NCBI RefSeq assembly: GCF_039555335.1
Contig: NC_092637.1
Span: 41,432,990 to 41,496,989, forward strand
Reading direction: 5' to 3'
DNA: 64,000 nucleotides
Source of the DNA: Amphiura filiformis
Lineage: Eukaryota > Echinodermata > Ophiuroidea > Amphilepidida > Amphiuridae
Shown: in pieces, positions 12,772-24,269 of the stretch
Numbering within the stretch: the first letter of the stretch is position 1
Layout: every line of letters starts with the position of its first letter
Translations under genes and position numbers: made by a program
Notes under the pieces: model-generated
What the model was told of the DNA's origin: nothing
Database searches by the model: none
The model's input: the letters and a program-made list of their open reading frames with translations, nothing else

Positions 12772-13653
12772 CAGCCTGTCTAAAAAAAAATTGTGCAAGT
12801 GAAAAGCGCCCTCTCTGGCGATTAGAAAATACCGTTGTGACATAATGCTTACATCAACGTCAATGGCGTAGTCGTAGCTCTCAAGTGCCATTTGTTCTGT
12901 TCAATTGGCTTGTTTTAATCTCGAGATATGTTTAGTTAAAGACAAAAGGGTAAAATCACAATTGTGCCACTTTTACTAGGGAAGAGGGCTTTACATGTAA
13001 CAGTGATAGCATCAAGTTTGTCAAGAGTTCCTTCGGGAAATCCAAAGAATACATTAATTACACAAGACAAAATGTTTTTGACTGTTTCTACTGTTTTATC
13101 ATGATGCAGGAATGATGATTCTCTTTTTCCACTTAAAAGAGATTAAAAGATTAATAAATATTTCACATTCAGCTGTAAAAATTAAATACATGTGCATGTC
13201 AATGATTTTATCATGGTAAATACTGTTCTCTTAGTCACTTAAGACATGTTAAAAGACAAACAAATATTGCGCACTTATGCATGTTGTAGGTTAATGAACG
13301 CGTATTACTTGTTGGGAGATATATATTAGACAAAATAATACACGCGTGCTGATGTTGATGAGTCTAATGCATGCGCCCCGACAGGGGGCGTGCATTAGAC
13401 GCATCAACGTCAGCTATCATTGATTTATGCATGTACAGCTCTCTTCCCTAGTAAAAGTGGCACAATTGTGATTTTACCCTTTCGTTGTTAAATAAACATA
13501 TCTCGAAATTGAAACAAGCAAATTGAACAGAACAAACGGCATTTGAGAGCTAAGACTGCGCCCGTGACGTAGATGTAAGCATTATGCCACAACGGTATTT
13601 TCTAATTGCCAAAGAGGGCGCTTTTCACTTGCACAATTGTTTGAGACAGGCTG
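12772..13653. mobile_element. TA-flanked MITE, 882 bp, long inverted arms (CAGCCTGTC ends)
   Basis: Terminal repeats of roughly 220 bp begin CAGCCTGTCT and end AGACAGGCTG, flanked by TA at 12770-12771 and 13654-13655. The arms share GAAAAGCGCCCTCT, AAATACCGTTGTGACATAAT and ATCACAATTGTGCCACTTTT. The middle holds no ORF. Related pieces at 10790-10975 and 32364-35040. TA duplication suggests Tc1/mariner-type mobilisation. Confidence 0.85.
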
Positions 13654-13655
13654 TA

Positions 13656-13815
13656 CACTCTTAAAACAACGTGGTCAAAAATGAGCACATAGTAGTTAAC
13701 TATGCACCTTACCCCTAAATTGTGGTCAAAGGGTCCAAATTTGACCATCATTTGTTGATAAGGTATATAGTTAACTACTCACGTGGTCCTTTTTGACCAC
13801 GTTGTTTCAAGCGTG
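13656..13815. mobile_element. TA-flanked MITE, 160 bp, ends CACTCTTAAAACAACGTGGTC
   Basis: Left CACTCTTAAAACAACGTGGT and right inverse ACCACGTTGTTTCAAGCGTG, flanked by TA at 13654-13655 and 13816-13817. It abuts the preceding MITE so closely that the two share one TA. Confidence 0.8.
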
Positions 13816-13819
13816 TAGT

Positions 13820-14960
13820 CACCCCGAAAAACTTGTTTTTGAAGTTGGGCCTTACCTCTGCTCCGATTGCAAAATGAATATTTCTTTTTCTACTTTGATC
13901 AGATCTTTAAGAAAAATAAATAGTAAACTGATAGTGATTTGTTAAAATGTACATTACATATACTGGTAGCTAGTTACTTACACGGCTATTATTATGACAA
14001 GCAGAGTGGCCATATCAATGGCATAGTCTCTTAATGATCCATTTGTAGCGCTTAAAGTTTCGCGTCCTTACAACGTGAAAATGGTAAATAAACATGTCAT
14101 TTAACATGAAATATTAAAGGAAATAAATGTAGAATAAGTAAAGTGTTCTATTATTGACTGTCCAATTAACTTAGAAACCCAGTTTTGTTACTTTTTGTTA
14201 CAGTTTATATATCCACTTTCAAAGGAAGTCATGAAAGAAAAGTGTTAACATTCGCTGAGACCTAACGGGATTTTTGTGCTTCCAAAGCATTGAGTGAGAG
14301 TTTACCAGAAAATCTATTGAAATTGGAAGGCTTTTCTCAAAACTTTAAAAATAATCCGGTAGAAGTTGGGTACCACTATTTTGGAAGGTCTCATTATACA
14401 GATTGGTAGGTATTGTGATTTTGGATAGTGAATGGATGAATAGTAAATTAATTATACTCCTTACCAAAAACATTTTATACAAATGAAAAATATAATTCAG
14501 TTGTTCATAAACTGCAGACAGTGTTTCTAATTGGCATATTTATTCTTAGTGTATTAACTCAGTGATCACAGCTGTCCCTCAACCAATTACAACAATTCGG
14601 AGCGGTATTTGAATCTTGTTCGCTTTTGATCACCTATTATCGGCGAATTTGCTTGAAAACATGTGAGTTCATGTTGTGTAAACATAATTAGCATAGACAC
14701 AAATGAAATTACGATGCAATACAATGCAATTTGAATGCGCAGCAGATCTATAGAAATAACGTTGCCCGGTTTTATGCAGAATTAGACCCTGTCTGGGTCC
14801 GATTCTCGTTCGTCTCTCTATGCGTTGTGGCCGCTAATAATCCTGCAGGCGTCTTATATCCGATCGTTCAACGTCCGATAAATGACCGGCGAATCCGTCC
14901 CATGTGGCACCAGCAGGGACGTCGACCCTATCAGAAAAGTGGGGGAAGAGAGGGTGTTTG
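13820..14960. other. No gene or repeat recognised
   Basis: AT-rich sequence; a 76-codon ORF at 14731-14961 has no recognisable motif, splice context or coding bias and is left out. Confidence 0.45.
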
Positions 14961-15139
14961 AGAGGGTTTGAGGCCCCTCAGAGGCAGTCGCGTAGCAAGC
15001 ACGTTTTCAGAGGGTGGACAGAGTAGGAAAAGACAACTTTTAAGGGGAAAAACTTTGACGAAAATGGTCAAGAATGGGCTAAAAAAGTACAAAAATGGCT
15101 ACAAATCTTACATATCAGGGCAGCGTCCGGGGGGCAATA

Positions 15140-15480
15140 GATGTGAGAAACCTTTGGAAAATGGAAAATGAAGGCCCAATTGAAGCCATTTGTGGATCAA
15201 TTTTAGCACTATTATTTTAGTTTGAAAAAGCCGCAAATTGGTAAAACGAAAGCCTAATTGAAGAAACTGAAAATTTTTCACCATTATTGTATAATGTAAA
15301 CAATGGTTTTAAACATAACACGTGGATGTCCAAAGCAGAAGCAAAAAGACAGACATGTCCATTTTTCAAAATGAATGTCCAATTGAAGCCATTTGTATGG
15401 GGAATATATTTACATTATTAGGCCTATTGTGTAAAAATTTAGTTTTATATATGAAAAATTGTTTTTTGGTGCATCATTTT
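15140..15480. repeat. GAAGGCCCAATTGAAGCCATTTG repeat, about two units
   Basis: Diverged tandem units containing AATGAAGGCCCAATTGAAGCC, TTTAGCACTATTATT and TGTCCAAAGCAGAAGC. The same unit forms a longer array at 37785-38320. Confidence 0.7.
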
Positions 15481-15489
15481 TACACTATT

Positions 15490-15995
15490 ATTGCCTTAAA
15501 CAATAAACAAAGAACGCCCGAATCTTATATACTGACTTTGGTGACAAAATGTCACGGGCCCTGCATATGGACTGACCGGTAGTAATTTTCACAGGCTGTT
15601 GGGCCAAGGAACCACATTTAAGCACTGCCTATAATAATCACAGGCCTATACTTAGGCTTACCACTATCCTGGGTCTACTCAATAACGTACAATTTAACCT
15701 TTTCCATGTTTTCTCTTCTTTTTCTTTCTTGTCATCACTAAAAAAATTAGAAATTTGATATCGCGTCCTCTACCCTTCAAAAGTGCCCGTCCCAATACTA
15801 CTTACATGCATGGGCCTACTAAATTACGTGCAATTTAACTTTTTCTCTCCTCCTTTTCTCTTTTTCTCCCTTTTTTTTTTTTTTTTTTTTTCTCCTTTCC
15901 CCTTTTTCTACTTGTCAGTCACTAAAGTACTGGGGGAATATTGCATACCCTTCAGATCGATCGATGCACATGTTCGCCATAGGCCTACATCCGGC
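15490..15995. other. No gene recognised; pyrimidine-rich tracts
   Basis: T/C-rich stretches (15710-15735, 15840-15910) account for the low-complexity 121-codon ORF on the + strand. Confidence 0.45.
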
Positions 15996-15998
15996 ACA

Positions 15999-16707
15999 AG
16001 CGCCTGCGAAACCTCCCAAACACCTGCGGTATATAAACGAAAGAATAACGAACAAACCCAGGGTATATATACAGGACAGTACGAACACACGTCGGACAAC
16101 TTCCTAACATGTGTATTCGGCACACAAACGGAGTGTCGACGGACTTAACAAACATCACCTAACACGAAGCGCATTTGGCGGATAATAGCAGGACATATGA
16201 AGTACATAAAACGAACATTGACGAACACTAACGGATCATGCTAAAATACCATCCGTTTCTTGTACGGAAGACCGATCCGGTGTAGTGTGACACTATGACG
16301 GTCTGGGTCAACGTACATCACCGAATACAAAAATATGCTATCCGGTAGCGAAATCACCAGTTCGGAGGGTGAAGGCCTCACAGGAACGTAATTGCAACAA
16401 ACACGGGCCGAGTGCAACGAACAATGAACGAACATGAACGAAAGGAGAGCAAACAAACTCCGGCAATACGCAGCACCATACGAACACACATCGGATAAAT
16501 ACCGAACATGTGTATTCGGTATACTCCGTTTCAAGTTTTTTGCATGCACAAAACTTGCCGACGGACTTAACGAACATCACCTAACACGAAACGCATTTGG
16601 CGGATGATAGCAGGACATAAAACGATCATTGACGAACAACAACGGATTTACTAGAATACCACCCGTTTCTTGTACGGAAGACCTATTCGGTGTAGTGTGA
16701 CAGGCGC
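15999..16707. repeat. Decayed element with two direct copies of a ~230-bp segment
   Basis: 16085-16300 and 16480-16705 align closely (CGAACACACGTCGGA, GGACTTAACAAACATCACCTAACACGAA, GCATTTGGCGGAT, CCGTTTCTTGTACGGAAGAC, GGTGTAGTGTGACA). Short matching GCGCCTG / CAGGCGC at the borders may be terminal repeats. CG-rich word style resembles the arms of the 7034-8682 element. Confidence 0.6.
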
Positions 16708-16709
16708 AT

Positions 16710-17280
16710 TAGTAAAAGGATCAAAGAAAAAAGGGTAGCATCACTGATCAATATGCATGATTACAATGTTCAAACACCCCTTACTGTAAAAAGATTATCC
16801 CATCAAAAGTTTCAAGTCGGCTGGACCCAGATATCTTGCTGTAAATCGGTCAAAATTGAATAAAAGTAGACAAGGAAGAATATTTTTCATCGCTTTACTA
16901 ATAATTTCTGTTAGGTCTGACCGTGTTTAGCAACTTTTCTTTCATGACTTTTTCCAAAGTAAAAACGAAATATATCCTAACAACCGGGTGTCTAAGTTAT
17001 TTGGGCAGACAATAGTCGTGTCTCTTATTCAATGGTTTCCCCGTGTCAATGATCTCTCAACCTTTGGCTTTGTTTCACTAGTGGTATAGAATCCCCTTTA
17101 AATATCCTGAAATGAGGTTGTTGGTTGCACGTAACATGCACATTAGCATCTAATTTTCTCCTAGTCTTCTTGTACTCAGCCACTCATCGTACTGAATTGA
17201 AGGGACCCCTGCACTTTGTTACAATATAAATGTTACTTGGTGTAAATATGTTACCCTTGGATTTACCAAAATTGCCACTT
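16710..17280. other. No gene recognised
   Basis: AT-rich non-coding sequence preceding the minisatellite; no repeat partner seen in the window. Confidence 0.4.
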
Positions 17281-17283
17281 GTA

Positions 17284-17868
17284 ATTTACCATATGGGGAT
17301 TCTGGTATAATTCATCCCCATTCGTAATTCACTGGTATAAAAATAGATATCAGTACTTTTCTACTAATTTACATATGGGGATTCTGGTATAATTCATCCC
17401 CATCCGTAATTCACTGGTATAAAAATAGATACCAGTACTTTTCTACTAATTTACATATGAGGATTCTGGTATAATTCATCCCCATCCGTAATTCACTGGT
17501 ATAAAAATATATACCAGTATTTTTCTACTAATTTACCATATGGGGATTCTGGTATAATTCATCCCCATTCGTAATTCACTGGTATAAAAATATATACCAG
17601 TACTTTTCTACTAATTTACCATATGGGGATTCTGGTATAATTCATCCCTATTCGTAATTCACTGGTATAAAAATATATACCAGTACTTTTCTACTAATTT
17701 ACCATATGGGGATTCTGGTATAATTCATCCCCATTCGTAATTCACTGGTATAAAAATAGATACCTGTACTTTTCTACTAATTTACATATGGGGATTCTGG
17801 TATAATTCATCCCCATTCGTAATTCCCTGTATAAAAATAGATACCAGTACTTTCTCATTTACATACGA
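17284..17868. repeat. Minisatellite, 82-83 bp unit, seven copies
   Basis: The word ATATGGGG(A) recurs at 17291, 17373, 17455, 17538, 17621, 17704 and 17786. Units are about 95% alike. Each contains two inverted pairs, ATGGGGAT/ATCCCCAT and GGTAT/ATACC, so each can fold. The last unit is degraded. Confidence 0.9.
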
Positions 17869-18212
17869 GCGCATTATACAATGACCAAATGTCACATTTT
17901 GGGCTCCATATAGGCCAACAATTGAATTTTTTGAAGATGGTCTCAAGTTGTTCCCCTTGCAAAAAGAAAACAACAACAACAACAAAAAAACACAACACAA
18001 CAACAACATTTAAACAAAGATCAGTTGCCATAGTCCACGTATTTTGTTATACAGGTAACATCATCGTCATCAGTCGGCTGCGGAGCGGTTAGCGAAACAA
18101 TTTTGTTTGGCGCCCTTCAGTATCTCCCAGGAGGTGCTGAACATACCACAAGTACAGTGTGCGCTTCAGTCCTGATTTCCTCACCACATACAGGTAAAGG
18201 CAACAATGATAT

Positions 18213-19808
18213 GCGACCTTACACGACGAATGAGCCGTACATTTTTATTTCGTGTTTAGAAAATATATTACATAAGCTTCAAATGGTATATCATTTGACT
18301 TCAAGCGATATACAGAAGAGGGGTTATGGTTTGTTGAACTTTGCTCCTTCAACAAAATGGCGCCTTTTTCGGTTCTACATGTGTCCCCTTTTTTCACATT
18401 GCTGGTAATAAATATCAAACAGTCATAATTGGCGGTAATTTCAAATCACCCCCAAGTCAACGAGGTTCAGGAATGTCCTCTCAATGTTAATTGTTGGTTA
18501 TACATTAGGGTGGGCCAAAAAACACTTTTTTTCTCGGATCGACTTGGACCTCTCGGAGAATTTTACTGGGGTACATAATAGTATTGTGCTGAAATATCAA
18601 TAATATCGCAGCATGTTTCGCCCAGGCAGTAGATTTTTACAAAATCCCTACTTTTTTGCTATTTCTTACTGTATAACTCTATATAGAGAAATCAGTAGAA
18701 ACAATCTGGGAAAAGTAGGCATTCAGATGCCATCCTTACCAATATTAAACACTTTGGGTAGTTTGTTTGGATCCTCTAGAACATCACCAAATAGCAAGCC
18801 GTCTCCAATTGGTTACCATTATTTTTGCTAAAGACACGCATGTAAGTCAAATATTAATGATATTTGAGTTGCTATATTAAGGGGTAGGGGTAGCATTAAG
18901 GAGAATTTCCACAGTTCTACTCGGTCAAATTTCCCAAATGCGGTATTGTTGCACAGATATGAACTGCAGTATTGCCAAAAATAAATGCTATATGATTTTC
19001 GGTTATCCATGTTTTGACCAGAGGTCTAAAGGTCACACAGCCTTGAAAATTACTACAAATCAGGTGTCACATGACCCTTTAACCCCTGGTCATGTCAGAG
19101 CTGCCCTAAATTCATATCTCATGTATTGTTTGTACTTTTGCAGTTCATATCTACCCAACAAGACCAAGATTGTGAAATTTGACTGGGTAGAACTGGGGAA
19201 ATGCTCCATAATGATACCCCTACCCCTTAATTTAGCAACTCAAATATCATCAATATTTAACTAAATACAAGTCTCTAGCAAAAAATATTGGTAACCAATT
19301 GGAGACTACTTGCTATTTGGTGATGTTCTGGAGGGTCTAAACAAACTACCCAAATTGTTTAATATTGGCTATGATGTCATCTCAATGCCTACTTTTCCAG
19401 GTTGTTTCTACTGATTTCTCCATAATAGAGTTATACAGTAAGAAATGGCAAATAAGAAGGGATTTTGTGAAAATCTACTGCCTGGGCGAAACATGCTCCG
19501 ATCTTACTGATATTTTAGCACAATAGTAGTGTGTACCCTAGTAAAATTCTCCGAGAGTTCCAAGTCGATCCGAGAAAAAAGGTGTTTTTCGGCCCACCCT
19601 ATTATACATACCTAGACAAAATACAATGTTTTGTAACCCACCACTTGAACAGGATTTAGCCAAAGCTAGACCAGAGCTATTTAAAAATTCTATAGAATTG
19701 TCGCCCCAACTTGAGGTACTTATGAATAAGACCTTCATGCACATTTTGCACTCTAACTCAGAATACAATTTAGGACATTTACGGCTCATTCGTCGTGTAC
19801 GGTCACAT
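18213..19808. mobile_element. Inverted-repeat element hosting a nested hAT-type MITE
   Basis: Ends GCGACCTTACACGACGAATGAGCCGTAC on the left and the inverse ACGGCTCATTCGTCGTGTACGGTCAC on the right. Interior between them is split by the 18506-19601 element. Terminal base and target duplication could not be fixed. Confidence 0.6.
18506..19601. mobile_element. hAT-type non-autonomous transposon, 1096 bp, 8-bp target duplication
   Basis: Ends TAGGGTGGGCCAAAAAACAC and the inverse GTGTTTTTCGGCCCACCCTA, inverted arms of about 400 bp, flanked by exact TTATACAT at 18498-18505 and 19602-19609. An 8-bp duplication and TAGGG-type ends are the hAT signature. The short ORFs in the arms are mirror copies without transposase motifs. 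Confidence 0.88.
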
Positions 19809-19859
19809 ATTACTTACACATTCCTTATAGGCAGTGCATACAGTCCATATACTGTATGA

Positions 19860-20760
19860 CAGGTATGATAATTGGGGTCAAATGCCGTATAAAAGGGCAT
19901 TTCCAGTATAGGGCCAAATACGTTTTAAAATGATTTCTGCCACAAATGCCATAGCAAAATGAGATCTCTTTCTCGTATACATTGTAAAAAATGTGCATGA
20001 TGTTGGTATTGATGCATGGAACCTTGCAAAGTAAATTGCAACACCAAATCTTTGGATACCGGGGTAGAAAATGATGAGTATCTCTCGTAAATGATTTTGT
20101 ATAAAGAAGCCAGATATGGTTCCTTACACTTGAATATACATCTTGAACAGATATGATAGTCGTTAGCTAGCGTCTTGAGGAAGAAGCTTGCGTCTTGAGC
20201 TCAAAAACTGACAATAATTCTGATTTTATAATGTGCCAAATTATATAGCACAGTGTATAGGTCAATCGTTTGAGGTAGAGCAGAGACACTAAAATGAATA
20301 CCCGGACCGATACACGTGATTGTGCTATGCACGATTTGACATTCAGACGATACATCTTTGGATACTGGTGTAGATAATGATGAATATCTCACGTATTTTT
20401 TTTTATTCTAAAGAAGCCATATTTCGATGCTTGCACTCGAATATATGTGTTGAAATTGTGTTATTCAACCTACCATGGCGATTTATGCCATGACGATATC
20501 GTGGCGATAACACTGTGCGTTGTGTCGGAATGGGTAACAGATGGTTTGCCTATTGTGTTGGATGCAGATTTTCAAGTTAAAAGTCATGTTCATGCTCATT
20601 ATCAAGTCAACAATCGCTGATAACCTGGGTTGACCTTTCAATGCACTAGCATTGTTCTTCCAAGGTGCCAGGTCATTACGTTTCAATTCTCGCATTTCAC
20701 AAGCCAACGGTTGCTCTTGCTAGTCCACTTTTTGACCTCCATCGTCGACATTGCATTGCA
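19860..20760. other. No gene recognised; internal duplicated words
   Basis: GATACCGGGGTAGAAAATGATGA (20055) and GATACTGGTGTAGATAATGATG (20361) with their AAGAAGCCAGATAT follow-ups indicate a ~300-bp diverged tandem duplication. No coding evidence. Confidence 0.45.
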
Positions 20761-20764
20761 CACC

Positions 20765-20890
20765 ACTCTTCGTCAAAATCTCTGCCGAAATTTAGTTCGG
20801 CAGAGGTGGGGCTCGAACTCACGCCGCACCTTTATCGTGAATTCTGAACGAGCCTAGCGCCTTAGACCGCTCGGCCCCCTGACTTGTTGG
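20765..20890 (-). mobile_element. tRNA-Leu-derived SINE, copy 1
   Basis: On the - strand: GGCCGAGCGGTCTAAGGCGC (A box, Leu-like) then GAGTTCGAGCCCC (B box), then CTCTGCCGAACTAAATTTCGGC and GAAGAGTGGTGTG. Copy 2 at 55283-55565 shares the non-tRNA body and 5' flank (CTTGTTGGT), so this is a SINE, not a tRNA gene. The acceptor stem does not pair. Confidence 0.7.
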
Positions 20891-20919
20891 TATCCATCTT
20901 GAAACTTTTTTGAACATAT

Positions 20920-21553
20920 CGTCGGTCGCAACACATAGTGGCGTACGTGCAGGAAAAACGCAAAATACATTTCCGAGAAAAACGAGTTTGAAGGATAGAC
21001 TACTAATAACATAGTCAGTACTTCTCCAATATTATCTCTCAGTGGGCTGATTACATTTGAAATTGAAGTTAAAGGATTAAACTATTAAACTGTAACTTAA
21101 ATAGTTAAAAAAGAATAACTTTTACATGATATATCTAGCTCTAAACTTATACGCCACTATGTGAAAAGGAAGATTTGGGGGTTTCGGCGGATTTTTGAAG
21201 CGTAAGTCGCACGTACGCCACTATGTGAAACGGAAGATTTGGGGCTTTCGACTGGTTTCTGAAGCGTATGCCACATTATTGACGGATGATGTACCTAAAT
21301 GTCATCAAATCCGATTTTCGCCGTTTCACATAATGGCGTATGTTGAGCGTACGTAAGTTTGTGAAACGGAAGATATTGCATTCTTACGGGATTGGTAACG
21401 TAAGTCAATTAATGAATTAACGTTATTTATTAATTGAGTATAGTTGAGCTTTCTTACTTGGTATACTTGAAGAACTTGATATATAAAACCCTTGGGCCAA
21501 ATTTCATAAAATTGACCAAAATCACCGTACGCCACTATGTGTTGCGACCGACG
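20920..21553. mobile_element. TIR element, 634 bp, ATAT target duplication
   Basis: Ends CGTCGGTCGCAACACATAGT and inverse ACTATGTGTTGCGACCGACG, flanked by ATAT (20916-20919, 21554-21557). Paralogous SINE flank at about 55588-55602 reads AACATATAATCGCAAC without the insert, confirming the boundaries. Interior repeats ACGCCACTATGTGAAA in both orientations. Confidence 0.8.
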
Positions 21554-21699
21554 ATATAATCGCAACTTCAACACTAGAAGGCTATATATTTGTACACAAA
21601 TACGGCTATACCCGCATGTTATCGATTTACACAAACTTACAGTCCTTATTTGCTGAGGACTTAGGTTGCTGTTGTCAGTCTCTAATTCACAGTGAAGCT

Positions 21700-22085
21700 A
21701 TGCAATTTGATAGATTGAAATTCACAATATGCAATTTGATTAGGGGAAAGCTATTCCAGAGGGAGTATGTAAATTAAATGGAACAGCTATTTTGGAATCA
21801 TTTCAGAGGGAGTATGTAAATTAAATGGAACAGCCAAAGGTATGTTATTTGAATGGAACAGCCTTAACGCTTCACACGTGGTATTTCCAATTATCATCAT
21901 CTATAATAATGCAATTTGATTAAGGGAAAGCTATTCCAGAAGTAGTATGTAAATTAAATGGAACAGCCATTTCAGAGGGAGTATGTAAATTAAATGGAAC
22001 AGCCTATTTTGTGGCCAGTTCAGAGGGAGTATGTAAATTAAATAGAACAGCCAATGGGTATGTAATTTAACTGGAACAGCCTTAA
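21700..22085. repeat. Tandem repeat of CAGAGGGAGTATGTAAATTA + AATGGAACAGCC
   Basis: About seven units of 30-60 bp built from GGGAGTATGTAAATTAAATG, GAACAGCC and GCAATTTGATTAGGGGAAAG. Non-coding. Confidence 0.8.
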
Positions 22086-22129
22086 CGTTTCTGTCATCTA
22101 TATTATTATAATTACGCTATTGTTTCTGT

Positions 22130-23560
22130 GAATGGGGTGGGGTGGGTGTTATTAACAATATAATTCTCAGGTGTAATCTGTGTACAAACTCTGAGCCCTG
22201 AAGCTGCTTTATTTGATGATAAACGGACGACCCTTTTTAACATTTGGGGCCCTGGGCCCATAATATTTGACTTATGAGGCTCATGTACACATGTTGAAGT
22301 ATAATTCTCAAGTGCTATCAGTAGACTTAAGCTGGGCACTGTAGCTGCTTTATTTACTGAGTAACGGCCGGCCCTATGTGTTAGCGTTTGGGGCCCTGGG
22401 GCCCATATTTTGTGACATATGGGTCTCGTATGTACATATAACAATATTTCTCAGGTGCAATCTGTGTACAAACTCTGAGCTTTAGAGCTGCTTTATTTGA
22501 TGAAAAACGGCCGGCCCTTTGCTTTAACATTTGGGGCCCTGGGGCCCATAATATTTGACTTATGGGGCTCATGTGCATATGTTGAAATATAATTCTCAAG
22601 TGCTATCAGCAGACTCAAGCTGGACATTGTAGCTGCTTTATTTACTGAGTAACGGCCGGCCCTATGTTTTAGCGTTTGAGGCCCTGGGGCCCATATTATG
22701 TGACACGTGGGGTTCATGTATATACATATAATAATATAATGCTGAAGACCTATTAGTGTACCAAATATAAACCCTGTAGCTACTTTATTTGCTGAGAAAC
22801 GACGGGCCCTTTGTTTTAACATTTGGGCCTCTGGGGCCCTAGCCTAAACCATCTGGGGCCAAAATGGGCAAAAGGCACATTTACAACTTAGGGCCCATAC
22901 ATGTGCCACATATGAGCCCTAGTGCCCTTGTAGTGTTTTAGCTAGCCTTGTCAATCTGTTGCCCCTTATTTTAACATTTGGGGCCCTGGGGCCCATAATA
23001 ATATATGACATGTGGGGCTCATGTATACTTGTATATATAGAGTACCCCTGGATCTATCAGTATACCAACTCAGGACCCTGATGTTGCTTCATTTAATGAG
23101 AAACAGCATGCTTTGTATTTTTACATTTGGGCCCCTGGGGCCCGTGACCTTTGACCTCTGGGGCCAAGATGTGCAAAGGATAAATCTATGGGGTAGGGCC
23201 CATAAGTGTACCACATATGGGCCCTGGGGCCCTTGTAGTTTTAGCGCTAGCCCTGTCAATCTGTTGCCCCTTATTTTAACATTTGGGGCCCTGGGGCCCA
23301 TAATATATGACATATGGGGCTCATGTATACTTGTATTTATAGAGTACCCTGGGGCTATCAGTGTACCAACTCAGGGCCCTGAGGCTGCTTCATTTGATGA
23401 GAAACGGCATACTTTGTATTTTTACATTTGGGCCCCTGGGGCCCGTGACCTTTGACCTCTGGGGCCAAGATGGGCAAAGGATAAATCTAAGGGTAGGGCC
23501 CATAAGTGTACCACATATGGGCCCTGTGGACTTTGTAGTTTTAGCGCTAGCCTTGACAGA
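22130..23560. repeat. Satellite array, ~145-bp monomer, dimeric higher order
   Basis: The core TTTGGGGCCCTGGGGCCCAT recurs at about 22245, 22390, 22532, 22680, 22823, 22980, 23128, 23284 and 23429, spacing 142-157. Alternate monomers resemble each other more (spacing 287-304), giving a two-monomer unit. Long ORFs on both strands here arise from the repeat lacking stops and are not genes. Confidence 0.85.
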
Positions 23561-23624
23561 ATGTTGTGTTTGATGGAGAAGGAAGAGGAGGAGAAGGAGA
23601 AGAAACCATAGAATGGCAATATAC

Positions 23625-24260
23625 CCGTTCATGCTTCGCATGCGGGTATAATAAGCTTACCACGTGACAAGCAAAGACAGAAAACGTACCATATTTTGGA
23701 ATTTTATTTGCTTAAAAACATTAATGTGTATTAATAGCGCTCAATTGTTTTTTGTTTTTGTTTTTTAATTCTCATAATGTGCTTGGAACTGGTGGAGGGA
23801 GAAAAAACATACACAAAGAACCACCAGTTCCCAACTATCATGAACAAATACATTTATATTTACAGTAATCACAGTAATATTTATATTTTTAATATCAAAT
23901 CAATACTTTTTAAAGCAACAGGTACAGAGATGGACAAAAGAGACAAAGACAGTGGACAAAGACAACATTCATGATGAGAATCTTGAATACACGTATAGTT
24001 GTATACATGTACTAACTGTCTGAATAATTGGGCAAACATGAAACATGGTGAAGAATAGATAACTGCGCCTCTATACATGCACAATACATTATATCGATTT
24101 TGGGGCTGCATGTGCGCTACTCGTATATGGAGCCTACCATTTGTCTTGAATACACGTTGATGTTTATATTTTATATAAAACACCCACATTAGACCTCAAA
24201 TTTTATTCCAGGAAATAAAAGACTACATTACCATAAAAACGAAACAGTAGTCTTTGGCGG
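23625..24260. repeat. Dispersed repeat, copy related to 55610-56010
   Basis: Shares GACAAGCAAAGACAGAAAACG, TACCATATTTTGGAATTTTATTTG, TTAATAGCGCTCAATTGTT and, further right, GCACAATACATTATATCGAT and ACGAAACAGTAGTCTTTGGCGGG with 55625-56000. The left-hand inverted ATACCCG...CGGGTAT may be a terminal motif. Confidence 0.65.
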
Positions 24261-24269
24261 GATCTAATG

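Noticed and set aside
14731-15171. Possible small host gene from two adjacent ORFs
   Set aside because: The second ORF runs into the dispersed GAAGGCCCAATTGA repeat and neither has recognisable domains or splice signals.
16241-16580. Two overlapping ORFs of 80-102 codons on the - strand
   Set aside because: They overlap a repeated CG-rich segment duplicated at 16085-16300 and have no motif.
17284-17868. CRISPR-like array
   Set aside because: Whole 82-83 bp units are repeated without unique spacers, and the genome is clearly animal.
20765-20890. Genuine tRNA-Leu gene
   Set aside because: A and B boxes are present but the acceptor stem does not pair, and the non-tRNA flanks recur at 55.3-55.6 kb.
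22112-23641. Several overlapping 70-147 codon ORFs rich in GPxGP words
   Set aside because: They follow the ~145-bp GC-rich satellite in many frames on both strands and have no fixed frame.
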